From contig CAIWXX010000137.1 in assembly GCA_903916735.1 (NCBI GenBank), forward strand, positions 1 through 64,000: 64,000 nt of DNA, read 5' to 3'. Shown piece after piece: positions 31,374 to 41,109 of the stretch (positions are counted from its first letter, which is position 1; each line of letters starts with the position of its first letter). A program made the translations under genes and the position numbers. The notes below the pieces were generated by a model, which saw only the letters and a program-made list of their open reading frames with translations, had not been told where the DNA came from and made no database searches. Source of the stretch: an uncultured Acidobacteriota bacterium (lineage in GTDB: Bacteria > Acidobacteriota > CAIWXX01).

Positions 31374-33182
31374 TCATTTAATTTGGAAGCGTTTTCGCGC
31401 CGTCACAGAGGCGCCGTCGGGGTTGGTGACAACAATATTACGTTTCCCCTTCGCTGCTTTTTTGCCGATGGAGATCGTGGTCTGGATTTCATGCGATGAG
31501 ATCCACTGCACTGAAGTGCACTTCACGCCACTGCCGAAACACGGTTTGGCTCCAACATCGAATCCCGTGCCATAGACTGAGATTTTTACTGCACTGTTGC
31601 GGCGACCGCTCGAAGGAAGACAGGATGTCACAGACAAAGGTTCGTCCGGGGAAGGTTTGACCGTCACTGTGAACGAACATAAGCCACCACCGGTGGCGGA
31701 ACCGCATGTCACCGTTGTTGTTCCGACTGGAAATAAGGAACCGGAACGCGGCACAGATGTGACTTTGCCGCAGACTCCGCTCGTTGCCGGATCGGCGAAG
31801 GTGACGACTTCCTGGCCGTCGTTGTTTTTATCAGTGACCGTCATATTCGGCGGACAGGTCAATGCACAGGTTCCTCCGGCAGGCTGGACGGTGATTGTGA
31901 AAGAACAGGAACCGCCCCCTGCTGAGGACGTGCATGTGACGGTTGTCGATCCGACTTTGAATGTGGAACCTGATGGCGGCGTACTGGTAACGGTGCCACA
32001 TGTGCCGCTTGTCGTCGGTGCCGCGTAGGTGACCACTTCCTCGCCGTTTCCATCATGATCGGTCACAATGACATTTGATGGACATGTGAGTGTGCAGGAG
32101 GGAGTGTTCGCCTGGACGGTGACAGTAAAAGAGCAGGAGCCGCCGCCTGTTGAGGACGAGCAATTGACGGTGGTTGTTCCAACCGGGAAACTCGATCCCG
32201 ATGCCGGCGTACATGTCACCGTGCCGCATGAACCGCTCGTCGTGGGCGCCGCGAAGGTCACGACCTCCGAGCCATTGCCGTCAGAGTCCGTGACTCGGAT
32301 ATTGGCGGGGCACGTCAGAGTGCATGTACTGCCGGTGCTCCCGTCCCAGCCGGCGATGCGAGCCAGCAGCCACCACAACGCTCTTCCTTTGAGGATGCAA
32401 TTGAGCGACTGAGAATGGACACAACACCCCGAGCCGCACTGAGCAGCGAGATTGGCGAGTGCCGTTTTTGGATGAGCGGCGATCCATTGCTGCGCCCAGT
32501 TACCGCCGGAATAATCGCAATTGTCGTTGCAATTCTCTATCATGTAGTTGGTGGATCCATCTGGATCCCAGCTTTCGATGTCGGCGAAATCAAACAGGAT
32601 TTTATTATTATTTCGACAATAGGTCCGGATTTGTTCATTCCGCTGATTCACACCGCCGTTTTGCCCAGAGCCATCCAAGTGCCCGGTCATATAAACAAAT
32701 TTCACGCCTGAGAAATCACTTTCGAGCTGATTCATGAGTGTGAGGTATGTCTGAATTTCGGCTTGGGTTCCACCAACCTCGCCGCACCAGGACCAGATCA
32801 CCACATTGCGGTTGCAGCCACCGGATCGAGTGAGGATATTGCGAGTCGCTATGTTCCAGTCGGTGCGATTGGGATTGCCCAAATCATTGGCGTCGGGCAT
32901 ACCATAATCATTGATGAATGGCGTCGGGTCATAGCCGTACCCGGAATAGGTGTAATAATAGAGCCCATCGGGATCAGTGCCGCGGAAAGTTGAAATACCG
33001 GTTATGAGCTGGCTTCCATGCGATGTGTGCTGGTAGGTGACCCGTAGCGCGCTTTTGGCCAGTGTGATCCAGTTGGACGGTATCTTGGAAATATCCGTAC
33101 ATCGATGATCGATGATCACGCCCTGCCCGAAAAGACCCGTGGCGATAAACATGAAAAGTGCGAGAGAAAGTAGTTTCTTCAT
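31374..33182 (-). CDS. secreted SGNH-like protein with three HYR repeats and an IPT-like end
   Basis: A 602-residue exported protein. Residues 1-19 are a signal peptide (MKKLLSLALFMFIATGLFG). Residues about 22-275 form one globular domain with TDISKIPSNWITLAKSALRV, YQHTSHGSQLITG, NVVIWSWCGEVGGTQAEIQ, VKFVYMTGHLDGSG and a final NCDYSGGNWAQQW; this family is uncharacterised but looks SGNH-hydrolase-like. Three HYR domains follow, each starting CTLTCP or CALTCP, with DSDGNGSEVVTFAAPTTSG and PVGTTTV marks. The C-terminus resembles an IPT/TIG domain (SVTSCLPSSGRRNSAVKISV). The start at 33182 matches the signal peptide; the frame is open 32 codons further. Confidence 0.75.
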   Translation of the reverse strand: MKKLLSLALFMFIATGLFGQGVIIDHRCTDISKIPSNWITLAKSALRVTYQHTSHGSQLITGISTFRGTDPDGLYYYTYSGYGYDPTPFINDYGMPDANDLGNPNRTDWNIATRNILTRSGGCNRNVVIWSWCGEVGGTQAEIQTYLTLMNQLESDFSGVKFVYMTGHLDGSGQNGGVNQRNEQIRTYCRNNNKILFDFADIESWDPDGSTNYMIENCNDNCDYSGGNWAQQWIAAHPKTALANLAAQCGSGCCVHSQSLNCILKGRALWWLLARIAGWDGSTGSTCTLTCPANIRVTDSDGNGSEVVTFAAPTTSGSCGTVTCTPASGSSFPVGTTTVNCSSSTGGGSCSFTVTVQANTPSCTLTCPSNVIVTDHDGNGEEVVTYAAPTTSGTCGTVTSTPPSGSTFKVGSTTVTCTSSAGGGSCSFTITVQPAGGTCALTCPPNMTVTDKNNDGQEVVTFADPATSGVCGKVTSVPRSGSLFPVGTTTVTCGSATGGGLCSFTVTVKPSPDEPLSVTSCLPSSGRRNSAVKISVYGTGFDVGAKPCFGSGVKCTSVQWISSHEIQTTISIGKKAAKGKRNIVVTNPDGASVTARKRFQIK

Positions 33183-33661
33183 GGCATTCCTTCCTGAAAT
33201 GAACAGCGAAAGGTTCTCAGTATCCAGTCTGTTCTTCCGAAATATGACAAAAATTGAGGGTTTGTTCTGTGATGTCAATCACAGAAGCTCTGAGGGACGA
33301 TGATTGTTGCGAGTGAGCAAAGATGAGTGGGCCCTTCGGTCAAATTTTCCTGATGACCGAAATCCGCGGATAAGGAATGGCGGCAAGCCATCAGATAGTC
33401 TCGACAGACCCGGCATGACGGCTCGGCAGGAGCCTCGCCCTCCCAAACCATCGATCAGGGGAATGCTTGATATACGGAGGAGAGGGCTCGGCATCCTCGC
33501 GAGCCGTGCCGCAGAGGCTCCGAAGCCATTTTGTCGCAATAGGCGTGTGTTTACTCGCGAATAGGGGTCAACCATGATGGCTTTCGAAAACCCCCGGAGT
33601 ATGACAGAATAACATGTGATGAACGTCGTACGAAGCCCCCAAACGAGCCAGGAGGCAGGAG
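33183..33661. other. intergenic region with GC-rich word-like sequence
   Basis: No gene is credible. 33412-33525 contains GGCTCGGCAGGAGCCTCGCC and GAGGGCTCGGCATCCTCGCG; frames crossing it give the GGRGSCRAV-type peptides often mis-annotated from such repeats. The upstream side, around 33190-33300, must hold the promoter of the SGNH-like gene. Confidence 0.4.
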
Positions 33662-34465
33662 ATGGATGAACAGCCCGGCCGAGTTCTAATCGCCGACGAC
33701 AACAAGCTGAACCGGATGATGCTCGCCCGCAATATGGAACAGATGGGATGCAAGGCGATGGCCGCTGAGAATGGCTGGCAGGCGATCGAAATGATGCGAT
33801 CTCAGCCCTTCGATCTCCTCCTGCTCGATATCATGATGCCTGAGATTGACGGCTATGAGGTTCTAGCGACGCTGAGAAAGGACCCCGTTTTGAGGAGAAT
33901 CCCGGTCATCATGATCTCTGCCATGGATGATTCGAAAAACGTTGTGAGATGTATTGAAATGGGCGCCAAGGATTACATGCTCAAGCCCATCAACTCGGCG
34001 CTGCTTAAAACAAAGGTGAAAGCGCTATTGGAGAGGAAGCGGCAGCGCGACCTTGAACCGGAAAAATATGGCGACATACTCGTGGTAGATGTTCATAAGC
34101 GAGAGGGCCTTAATCTCGCACGCATGCTTGAACAGCTCGGCCACACAGCCATCTATGCGGAGAACGGCCGGAAAGCTTTGGAAATCCTGCGGACTCCTTC
34201 GTACGATATCGTGATGATAGAAATGGGAACACCGGAAACGGAAGGGGAGATGCTTCTCGATCATCTGAAGCGTGATCTCGCTTTGAATAAAATCTCCATC
34301 ATCGCCATGTCTTCTGCCGAAGCCGCTGAAACGGTGATGAAAGGCATCAAAATGGGGCTGAGCAATTATCTCGTCACGCCAATCGACGCAACGATATTGA
34401 AATCGAGAATTGATGCCGTGCTCCAGAAGGAGCAGCAGCCGAAGCAAGGGGCGGGACCGAGCTAG
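33662..34465 (+). CDS. double-receiver response regulator, second receiver degenerate
   Basis: A 267-residue protein with two receiver domains and no output domain. The first has VLIADDNKLNR, LLLLDIMMP with phospho-acceptor Asp56, PVIMISA and the conserved Lys108 in DYMLKPI. The second (about 137-260) reads DILVVDVHKREGLNLARMLE and YDIVMIEMGTPE, where Glu187 takes the place of the Asp, and NYLVTPI lacks the Lys, so it cannot be phosphorylated in the normal way. A fixed Glu often mimics the active state. AGGAGGCAGGAG precedes the start. No histidine kinase is immediately adjacent; LytS/LytTR-like genes follow at 34783. Confidence 0.88.
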   Translation: MDEQPGRVLIADDNKLNRMMLARNMEQMGCKAMAAENGWQAIEMMRSQPFDLLLLDIMMPEIDGYEVLATLRKDPVLRRIPVIMISAMDDSKNVVRCIEMGAKDYMLKPINSALLKTKVKALLERKRQRDLEPEKYGDILVVDVHKREGLNLARMLEQLGHTAIYAENGRKALEILRTPSYDIVMIEMGTPETEGEMLLDHLKRDLALNKISIIAMSSAEAAETVMKGIKMGLSNYLVTPIDATILKSRIDAVLQKEQQPKQGAGPS

Positions 34466-34782
34466 TCTTCTTCTCTGCGTGTCTCGATTCCAGGGTCGAT
34501 TCGTTTTGACCTTATTGGGATATTGAAAGAGAGGGATCATCGCAGATCGCTCAATAGAGGGCCTGCGTTGATTGAGGTTCGCCGAAGGCTCCTTCTTCCC
34601 GCCTGCTCCCGGAAAAATTCATAAGTGAATGCGCCAGGGAAAAATGAGGAGATGACACTCGGAAATACATCGATGCGATTCAACTCGCCTAATCCGTCTT
34701 CGGCCACCGGGAATCGCCGTTCTATCCCCGAAGAGTGGATGTGGGCATTGGGAAGAGGAAAAATGATATTATCGGAGTGGAT
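34466..34782. other. intergenic region between signalling genes
   Basis: No gene or clear regulatory element seen. The upstream codons of the sensor kinase frame extend back to 34735 but lack a start signal. Confidence 0.4.
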
Positions 34783-35958
34783 ATGAAATATAAGAGATTG
34801 CGGGGGTTTTGGGAAATTCTGGGCGTCTGGACACTGATCGCGCTGCTTTTTACCGGGCGCTCATTGATTTACCTGCGAGCCAGTGGGCAGCCTTTCCAGT
34901 GGTGGCAAGCCCTTTTGTGGAACCTCGTCGATTGGTACACGATGGGCGCTCTCACACCGCTCGTCATCTGGTTGGCTCGGCGTTTCCCTCTCGTACCCAC
35001 GATTGGGGCGCGAGCATTAATCGTCCATCTGATCGGAGCGCCTCTGTATGCTCTGCTCACGACGCTCCTCTATGTTTTTATGGCGAGGTTTATCAGCGTA
35101 TTCGCGACTCCGCCACGATATGTCCCGAGCCGGATTTACGAGGCGGTCAAGGATCTCATCTCACTCAACATGCCCTGGGATCTCGTCATCTATTTCGGGA
35201 TGCTTGGTGTCGTGTATGCCATCGACTATATGCAGCGTTTTCGGGAACGCGAGCTCTTGGCCTCGCAACTTGAAACCCAGCTGGCCCAAGCTCAGTTCCA
35301 GCTCCTCAAGACCCAGCTACAACCGCATTTCCTCTTCAACACGCTGAACGCCATCGCGGCGCTCGTTCACAGAGATCCGGACGGCGCCGAACGAACGATC
35401 GCTCGTCTGGCCGACCTTCTGCGGCATTCTTTGGAGATGACTGCCAATCAAGAAGTTCCTTTGCACCAGGAACTCATGCTCCTTGAAAAATATCTCGAAA
35501 TCCAGAAAACCCGCTTTCGCGAACGATTGAGCATTGATCTGCGAATCGATCCGAATACACTCGAAATCCCCGTCCCCAACCTCATTCTCCAGCCGATCGT
35601 CGAAAATGCCATTCGTCATGGGATTTCGCCGAGAGTCAACGGAGGAATCATCGAAATCCGAGCCGTTCGCACTAATGGCTTGCTTGAGATCGAAGTGCGG
35701 GATAATGGGGATGGATTCCAGACACGGGATGGGAATAAGTTGAGCGAAGGCGTTGGATTGACCAATACCCGGATGCGGCTCCAAAGACTCTATGGCGATA
35801 GCCATGATTTCATCCTTCAAAACGCCCCGACGGGTGGAGCCACCGTACGCCTCCAGATTCCGATTCGAGGCGGTGTGACGACGTCGCCGAAACCCCGGCC
35901 TGAACAGATTCCACATGCAAGCAAGCGGCTGAGCGAATGCACAGAGAAACGCCATTGA
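34783..35958 (+). CDS. LytS/AlgZ-type sensor histidine kinase
   Basis: A 391-residue membrane kinase of the His_kinase family (PF06580). Four hydrophobic segments lie in residues 10-150 (ILGVWTLIALLF, YTMGALTPLVIWL, LLTTLLYVFMAR, LVIYFGMLGVVY). The coiled-coil SQLETQLAQAQFQLLKTQ leads to LQPHFLFNTLNAIAAL with phospho-acceptor His182. The ATPase part has LILQPIVENAIRHGI (N box), EVRDNGDGF and GVGLTNTRMRLQRLYG. It will phosphorylate the LytTR regulator encoded 92 bases downstream. ATG 34783 is preferred over GTG 34735. The signal sensed is unknown. Confidence 0.9.
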   Translation: MKYKRLRGFWEILGVWTLIALLFTGRSLIYLRASGQPFQWWQALLWNLVDWYTMGALTPLVIWLARRFPLVPTIGARALIVHLIGAPLYALLTTLLYVFMARFISVFATPPRYVPSRIYEAVKDLISLNMPWDLVIYFGMLGVVYAIDYMQRFRERELLASQLETQLAQAQFQLLKTQLQPHFLFNTLNAIAALVHRDPDGAERTIARLADLLRHSLEMTANQEVPLHQELMLLEKYLEIQKTRFRERLSIDLRIDPNTLEIPVPNLILQPIVENAIRHGISPRVNGGIIEIRAVRTNGLLEIEVRDNGDGFQTRDGNKLSEGVGLTNTRMRLQRLYGDSHDFILQNAPTGGATVRLQIPIRGGVTTSPKPRPEQIPHASKRLSECTEKRH

Positions 35959-36050
35959 TGAAAAACAGATGCCGGCTGATGTGGCCGATAACTCTTCCGG
36001 CGGCCAACGATAGATTGCCGCGGGTAACACCCGAGAGAGGAAGGTGACAC

Positions 36051-36818
36051 GTGTCGATTCGCGCGCTTGTCGTTGACGATGAGCCATTGGCCCGCGAACG
36101 GATCTTGTCGCTGCTCGATGGCGAAACGGATATCGAATGCGTCGGAGAATGCGGCGATGGCCGCAGCGCTGTTGCAGCCATCCTCGAGCACTCACCCGAC
36201 CTCGTCTTCCTTGATATCCAGATGCCCGAAATGGACGGTTTTGGAGTTCTCGGCGCGATTCCGCCGGACCGTATGCCTTTCGTCGTATTTGTCACGGCCT
36301 TTGATGTCTACGCCCTGCGTGCATTCGATGTCCATGCACTCGATTATCTCCTCAAGCCATTCGACCGGCAACGCTTCAGAGATACATTGAATCGTGTTCG
36401 AGCACAGCTTGGGACACGCAAGATCGGCGAACTGGACGAGCGTCTTCTAGCGCTTCTCAAGAGCCTGAAGCCGGCAGCCGAATATATCGAACGGTTTGCC
36501 ATCAAATCCGGAGGCCGTGTTTTCTTTGTGAAAACCGATGAGGTTGAATGTATCGAAGCGGCCGGCAATTACCTGCGCCTCCACATCGGCAAAGATTCAC
36601 ATCTGGTACGCGAGACAATGAACAGTGTTGAGACAAAACTGAACCCGAAAAAGTTCGTCCGAATACACCGATCAACGATCGTGGCCATCGATCGGATTAA
36701 GGAATTGCATCCCTGGTTTCACGGCGAATATGCCGTCATTCTCAGAAGCGGGATGCAGCTCACCATGAGCCGTGGCTATCGCGAGAAGTTGCATAGCATT
36801 CTGGGCGATTCCAACTGA
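36051..36818 (+). CDS. LytTR-family response regulator
   Basis: A 255-residue transcription factor starting at GTG 36051 after GAGAGAGGAAGG. The receiver has ALVVDDEPLARERI, LVFLDIQMPEMDGFGVL with phospho-acceptor Asp55, FVTAFDVYALRAFDVHALDY and LLKPFDRQRF. The C-terminal LytTR DNA-binding domain (about 150-250) shows FAIKSGGRVFFVKTDEVECI, NYLRLHIG, FVRIHRSTIVAIDRIKEL and the RGYREKL end. It pairs with the LytS-like kinase at 34783. LytTR regulators often control surface polysaccharide, competence or virulence genes; targets here are unknown. Confidence 0.92.
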   Translation: MSIRALVVDDEPLARERILSLLDGETDIECVGECGDGRSAVAAILEHSPDLVFLDIQMPEMDGFGVLGAIPPDRMPFVVFVTAFDVYALRAFDVHALDYLLKPFDRQRFRDTLNRVRAQLGTRKIGELDERLLALLKSLKPAAEYIERFAIKSGGRVFFVKTDEVECIEAAGNYLRLHIGKDSHLVRETMNSVETKLNPKKFVRIHRSTIVAIDRIKELHPWFHGEYAVILRSGMQLTMSRGYREKLHSILGDSN

Positions 36819-36839
36819 TCCATACCGGATCACCGGGCA

Positions 36840-36863
36840 GGAGGAGTCTTCTATAGCTCCTCC
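36840..36863. terminator. hairpin between convergent signalling genes
   Basis: GGAGGAG at 36840 and CTCCTCC at 36857 form a perfect 7-bp stem with a 10-base loop, in the 70-base gap between the LytTR regulator and the oppositely oriented kinase. Probably a bidirectional terminator; no long T run is present. Confidence 0.5.
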
Positions 36864-36888
36864 GGGGGAAGGAACACTCAATCGGGTG

Positions 36889-38250
36889 TCACTGTGGAGT
36901 CTCCGGCTGAGGCTTGTCGCCCGGCGCGTTCGACACTGGTATCTCGATCGTGAAAACAGCTCCATGGCCGAGTCCCTCGCTTTCTCCTCTGATATGGCCG
37001 TTGTGGTATTCCACAATTTTTCTACAAATGTAGAGTCCCAAACCGATTCCGGCGATCGAGCGAGTCCGGCCGACATCAATCCGGCCGAATTTCTTAAAGA
37101 GCGTTTGCTGTGAATCGGGATCGAATCCGATGCCGTGGTCGCGAACGCTGATGATGAGGACCGGAGGTTTCCGCGCTGTTTCAAGCCTGGCGACGACAGT
37201 GACGTCGCCACCTTGAGGCGAATACTTGAAGGCATTGTCCAGAAGGTTGTTGAGAACCTGTCGGAGGCGCTCGCCGTCGAGGAGGAGAGGAGGCAAATTC
37301 TCCGGCACATCGATCCTGAGTGCGCATCGACTCGGCGGCCTGATATCGAGATTCCGGAGCGTTTCTTCGATGGAGACTGAATCCGGATGAATGACCATTT
37401 CCCCGCTTTCGATCTGGGCGATTGACAGTGACTCGCCGGCAGCCAGCGCCACCTTTTGGGCTCGTTCGATCATCTGTCCCAATATTTTTTCACGCTCCTC
37501 CAGCGGGAGGCGCCGTTCCTTTTCATCGACGAGGAGCATATCGATCAATCCGATGAAGGCGTTGAGGGGTGATCGGATGTCGTGGCTGACGATTTCCAAA
37601 AATTCGGTTTTAATCTGGTCGAGATCCTGGAGCCGTCGGTTGGCCGTCTGCAGATTCTCATATAGCTCGGCATTGCGAACTGCAATCGCCGCCTGATCGG
37701 CGAAGCTCATGAGAAAATCGACATCCTCGGCCGTGAACGGCGCCTCTCCGGATTTTCGTGTGCAGAGCAGCACACCGAAGGTCCGTGGTTGTTCCGTTGT
37801 TTTATCGTAGGCGACGATCGGAACGGCGACTCCGGGCAATTCAGGTGCGACCTCGATGTCGCAATCCGGAAAGCTGATTGCCTGTGCGCGATGATAGGAA
37901 TAGCCGGCGATCCCTCTGAGATCATCCGTTGAGAAGACATGCTCTTTCCACCAGCCGGCAGTCAGCTCGAGATCAGCTCGATCGTCCGGCAGGAATAAAA
38001 ACGCGCCGTCGGCTTTAAGCATCGGGCCTGCATAGCCGACGATCAGGCTCAGGACGCGATCAAGCGATAGTTGGGAATTGATGTTCTGGCTGATGGAAAC
38101 CAATGCGGCGGCCTTAAAGGCCATTCTCGATTCATCAACGTCACTCGCGTGATGCACGAAATCGCGTTCACGGCGATCCGCTCGAACGAAGAAAAACAGT
38201 GCAATACCAAGAGCGCAGAAGATGGCAACCAGAATGAGCGCGATATGCAT
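36889..38250 (-). CDS. GAF-domain sensor histidine kinase
   Basis: A 453-residue kinase with one N-terminal membrane helix (LILVAIFCALGIALFFFV), a GAF domain (about 45-200: SLDRVLSLIVGYAGPMLKAD, VPIVAYDKTTEQPRTFGVLL, SFADQAAIAVRNAELYENL) and a short coiled coil. The HisKA domain is FLEIVSHDIRSPLNAFIGL with His223. HATPase motifs are LRQVLNNLLDNAFKYSP, ISVRDHGIGFDPD and SIAGIGLGLYICRKIVEYHNG. It probably senses a cytoplasmic ligand or redox state. The paired regulator is not next to it; the double-receiver protein at 33662 is a candidate by proximity. Confidence 0.9.
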   Translation of the reverse strand: MHIALILVAIFCALGIALFFFVRADRRERDFVHHASDVDESRMAFKAAALVSISQNINSQLSLDRVLSLIVGYAGPMLKADGAFLFLPDDRADLELTAGWWKEHVFSTDDLRGIAGYSYHRAQAISFPDCDIEVAPELPGVAVPIVAYDKTTEQPRTFGVLLCTRKSGEAPFTAEDVDFLMSFADQAAIAVRNAELYENLQTANRRLQDLDQIKTEFLEIVSHDIRSPLNAFIGLIDMLLVDEKERRLPLEEREKILGQMIERAQKVALAAGESLSIAQIESGEMVIHPDSVSIEETLRNLDIRPPSRCALRIDVPENLPPLLLDGERLRQVLNNLLDNAFKYSPQGGDVTVVARLETARKPPVLIISVRDHGIGFDPDSQQTLFKKFGRIDVGRTRSIAGIGLGLYICRKIVEYHNGHIRGESEGLGHGAVFTIEIPVSNAPGDKPQPETPQ

Positions 38251-38389
38251 GCGCCGATATTCTCGACCAGATGACGGCGGAAATCAACAGGCGCTTTTGG
38301 CACGTTTTTCGGCGCCACACCCTCTGTGATGAATTGAAGATGAAAAGAGGAGCGCGCTCGAACCCGGCTCCTCCCTTCCAGGCTCGTTC

Positions 38390-40534
38390 TTACTCGACGA
38401 AAAATGGGATTGTCTCAATCGCGGTGTGGCTCGTACCTGGATCGAGAGCCTGCAGGCGCAACCAGTAAATTCCCTTCTCGAGACTTGGTGGCCTGATCGA
38501 AAAAAGAAGATCATATGAGTCATCTGGTAACTTCGTGCTCTGAGCGAGACTGAGTGTTGGAATGCCCTTTTGCCGGCCATCCGCGTCGATGATGCGCCAT
38601 TCAAGACCCGCCTTGGGTTTATTGGTCTGAGGATCAACCTCAATCCCATATAGCTTAATCAGCACCATATGATCACCGGGCTGCGAAAGATTCGGATAGA
38701 TGGCGGCCGCACATGCCTTATTCCGGTACTCCAGCGGGTATTCGATATGGATATTTTTGAGGCGTTCGGGAGGGTGTTGTGGATCGTAGCCTCGGACATT
38801 CATCCAATTGGAGCCCTTTGCGAGGAAACAGGGGGTCGCCATATGAAGCCCAGGCGATGAGAAATTGGGTACGGTGAGCGACAGGTCGCGCGATCCGACA
38901 TCACCCGTCTGGTTGTTTCGGATAATGATCTTTATTTTGTATTGGCCGGGCGCTAGCAGCAGAAGATCGGTATAGGAGAGACCACCTTGAGCGATGTGAT
39001 CAAGATCGGCCCGGTCCTTCACCTTGAAAAGCCCGTGGAAATAGTCGACGATGGTATTGTTGCTGATTGATGCAAAGCCGTAAATGTCGAATTCCATGTT
39101 TTTTTCAATGGTCCCGAATTGAGGCCCGGGAAGAGCTGCCTGCACAAGGACTCTCGCGAAATCTTTCCATCGCACGTCACGTGGATCGCCGGGGAAGATC
39201 AGGGCTTGTACATTCATGGCCAGCCGGTTCAGTTGGCGGTCTTTATTCACGATCTCGGCGATCTGAATTTTCTTTTCAATATCCGAGAACTTCCCGAAAG
39301 GCTTACTCTCGTAGTATCCTTTTCTAAACGATGCCTTTGTGCCGGGACGGTTGATCTCGACTTTGAGCGCATGGTATTTTCCATCCCCTTTTCCGGGGGG
39401 AGCATTGTATGCAAGAAGATAATACTGGCGTGTTTCCGAGACGATTGATGAGAGTGGGCCGGAAAGATCGTTGACATTCTTGAACACCTTTCCGCCCGTT
39501 TCCGATGCGAACATGCCAAGCGATGTCTGGCGGCGCAAAGATGCATCGACCGCATCAGAGTCGGAGGTGGAGGAACCAGGATCCACTCCCATTGCCACCG
39601 TCGATGGATCGATACAATAGAGGCGGCAATCGGATGAAGAAAAACTTGACATGGCCGTTGTCAGAAGATCCAAGAGCTGTGTATCGATTTCACGGGACGA
39701 CGGATCGATGCCGATGAACGACCCCTGGATCAGTTTCTCTGCATCATCGGCCGCCTCTTTCAATGTCTGGCCGCCGATGACCTTCGTATCGAAGCCGGCT
39801 GAAAAAAAGATGACGTATTTTCGACCGTCCAGTACATCCAGAGATCTGGCAAAATCCCTGACTTGTGTGAGATATTCCTTGACGAGGCTTCTATAAGCCA
39901 TCGTGTCCATCTGTTTGATTCCCATTCTGATGACCAGCGAATTCTCATCTTCCAGGGCCATGCTCTGGGCGAGGTTGGAGCTATTAGGCTCCTGGAGAAA
40001 ATTCGGCTTTGGGACCAGGCCGGCGGAGTCGGCGAGGAAATCGCGGGCCTTGGTAAAACTGAGCGAATCAACCGCTTCAAGCACCTTATGCCGGTCAGTT
40101 GTGAAATTCAGGAGCATCTTGACCCCGTCTGTGAGTGCAAATGAGAACACTGAAACGGATTCGCCTGGCGGAAGCTGCTCATTGATAAATTGCATGGCGG
40201 CATCGCGAGCCCGTTTCAATCCTCCAAGTTGGTTGAATGTGAGGTCGAAGAATAAGATGAAATGGCCGCGGCTCTCAACAATACCATTTGGTAGCGAACC
40301 TACTGACCCCGTGCCCATCAACTGGGCAAAGACAAGGTCCTTTTTTTTGCCGTCCTCGTATAGAGTGAAGTTCTCAGCCTTCAAATCGCTCACTGGCTTG
40401 CCATCATGGCTGGTGACATAGACGGGCACTTCGATGATCGAAACCCCTGCTTCTTCCTGCAAGGGATGCGTGATCGTCGTGGCGCACAACGGAAGCGCGA
40501 CGACAAACAGTAAGGCTATGGCTGGGATTCTCAT
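38390..40534 (-). CDS. VWFA-related Acidobacterial domain protein (TIGR03436 type)
   Basis: A 714-residue exported protein from ATG 40534. Residues 1-19 are a signal peptide (IPAIALLFVVALPLCAT). Residues about 28-90 match the family start: SIIEVPVYVTSHDGKPVSDL and ENFTLYEDGKKKDL. The VWA domain has FILFFDLTFNQLGGLKRARD in place of the DxSxS site, a VSVFSF strand and YVIFFSAGFDTKV. LLAYNAPPGKGDGKYHALKV and KASFRKGYYE close the conserved part; the last 250 residues are beta-rich and unassigned. This family is greatly expanded in Acidobacteriota, which supports the lineage guess. It is presumably a periplasmic or outer adhesin or scaffold. A GGAGCAACC lies before the ATG. Confidence 0.82.
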   Translation of the reverse strand: MRIPAIALLFVVALPLCATTITHPLQEEAGVSIIEVPVYVTSHDGKPVSDLKAENFTLYEDGKKKDLVFAQLMGTGSVGSLPNGIVESRGHFILFFDLTFNQLGGLKRARDAAMQFINEQLPPGESVSVFSFALTDGVKMLLNFTTDRHKVLEAVDSLSFTKARDFLADSAGLVPKPNFLQEPNSSNLAQSMALEDENSLVIRMGIKQMDTMAYRSLVKEYLTQVRDFARSLDVLDGRKYVIFFSAGFDTKVIGGQTLKEAADDAEKLIQGSFIGIDPSSREIDTQLLDLLTTAMSSFSSSDCRLYCIDPSTVAMGVDPGSSTSDSDAVDASLRRQTSLGMFASETGGKVFKNVNDLSGPLSSIVSETRQYYLLAYNAPPGKGDGKYHALKVEINRPGTKASFRKGYYESKPFGKFSDIEKKIQIAEIVNKDRQLNRLAMNVQALIFPGDPRDVRWKDFARVLVQAALPGPQFGTIEKNMEFDIYGFASISNNTIVDYFHGLFKVKDRADLDHIAQGGLSYTDLLLLAPGQYKIKIIIRNNQTGDVGSRDLSLTVPNFSSPGLHMATPCFLAKGSNWMNVRGYDPQHPPERLKNIHIEYPLEYRNKACAAAIYPNLSQPGDHMVLIKLYGIEVDPQTNKPKAGLEWRIIDADGRQKGIPTLSLAQSTKLPDDSYDLLFSIRPPSLEKGIYWLRLQALDPGTSHTAIETIPFFVE

Positions 40535-41109
40535 TGGTTGCTCCTTAAATAGAAGGGCATTATTACCTCGTCGGCAGAGTGTACCGCAAGCAGTCGTCAT
40601 ATTGAAGTTGTGAGTGATGAAATGCAATATTTCGGGGATCAGTTGTCAGATCGGTACGACGAACATCTGCCGTCCATCCCAGTAGCCGTTGGAAGGCGAT
40701 TCCGATGGTGAAGGTCAGGGGGATGTGACTCGGGAGAGAGTCAATCGCCCGCCCGAACGCACACGTTCACAATGAAACCCCACTCGCTTTCATCTAGCGA
40801 TATCCCTTCATGGGGTGATTGTGGCTCCCATTTTCCGGCCGGAGCGATGCGGAATGATGCGGAGTTTCAGCGGCACTCACGCCATTAGCGAACGTTGTTG
40901 CTCCATCGGCCGCGGCTGGATTAGATGGAACAGGGATTCACCAATTCGACGATTTCTTTGCAATTTCCCCGCCTCCACATGCAAAGTTATTCGATGGACC
41001 GTGCCGGCCGCCTTGACGTGGCCATTGGCTTATGTGATATTTCTGTTGACAATTGTCGTAAAATTTTTCACAATTGACCTCGGGTCGGAGTGCTGGAATC
41101 TCCATTCTA
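40535..41109. other. divergent intergenic region
   Basis: 575 bases between the VWFA gene (minus) and cpoB (plus). Only the promoter-like element at 41046-41074 stands out. Confidence 0.45.
41046..41074 (+). promoter_or_regulatory. possible sigma70 promoter of cpoB with overlapping palindrome
   Basis: TTGACA at 41046-41051, a 17-base spacer and CACAAT at 41069-41074 (four of six -10 bases) lie about 36 bases before the cpoB start. The -35 box overlaps the perfect palindrome GACAATTGTC (41048-41057), a possible operator. Confidence 0.4.

Noticed and set aside
33279-33575. Overlapping 86- and 98-codon frames giving a GGRGSCRAV-type peptide
   Set aside because: Such peptides come from GC-rich word-like repeats that are often wrongly annotated; both strands are open and neither has a start signal.
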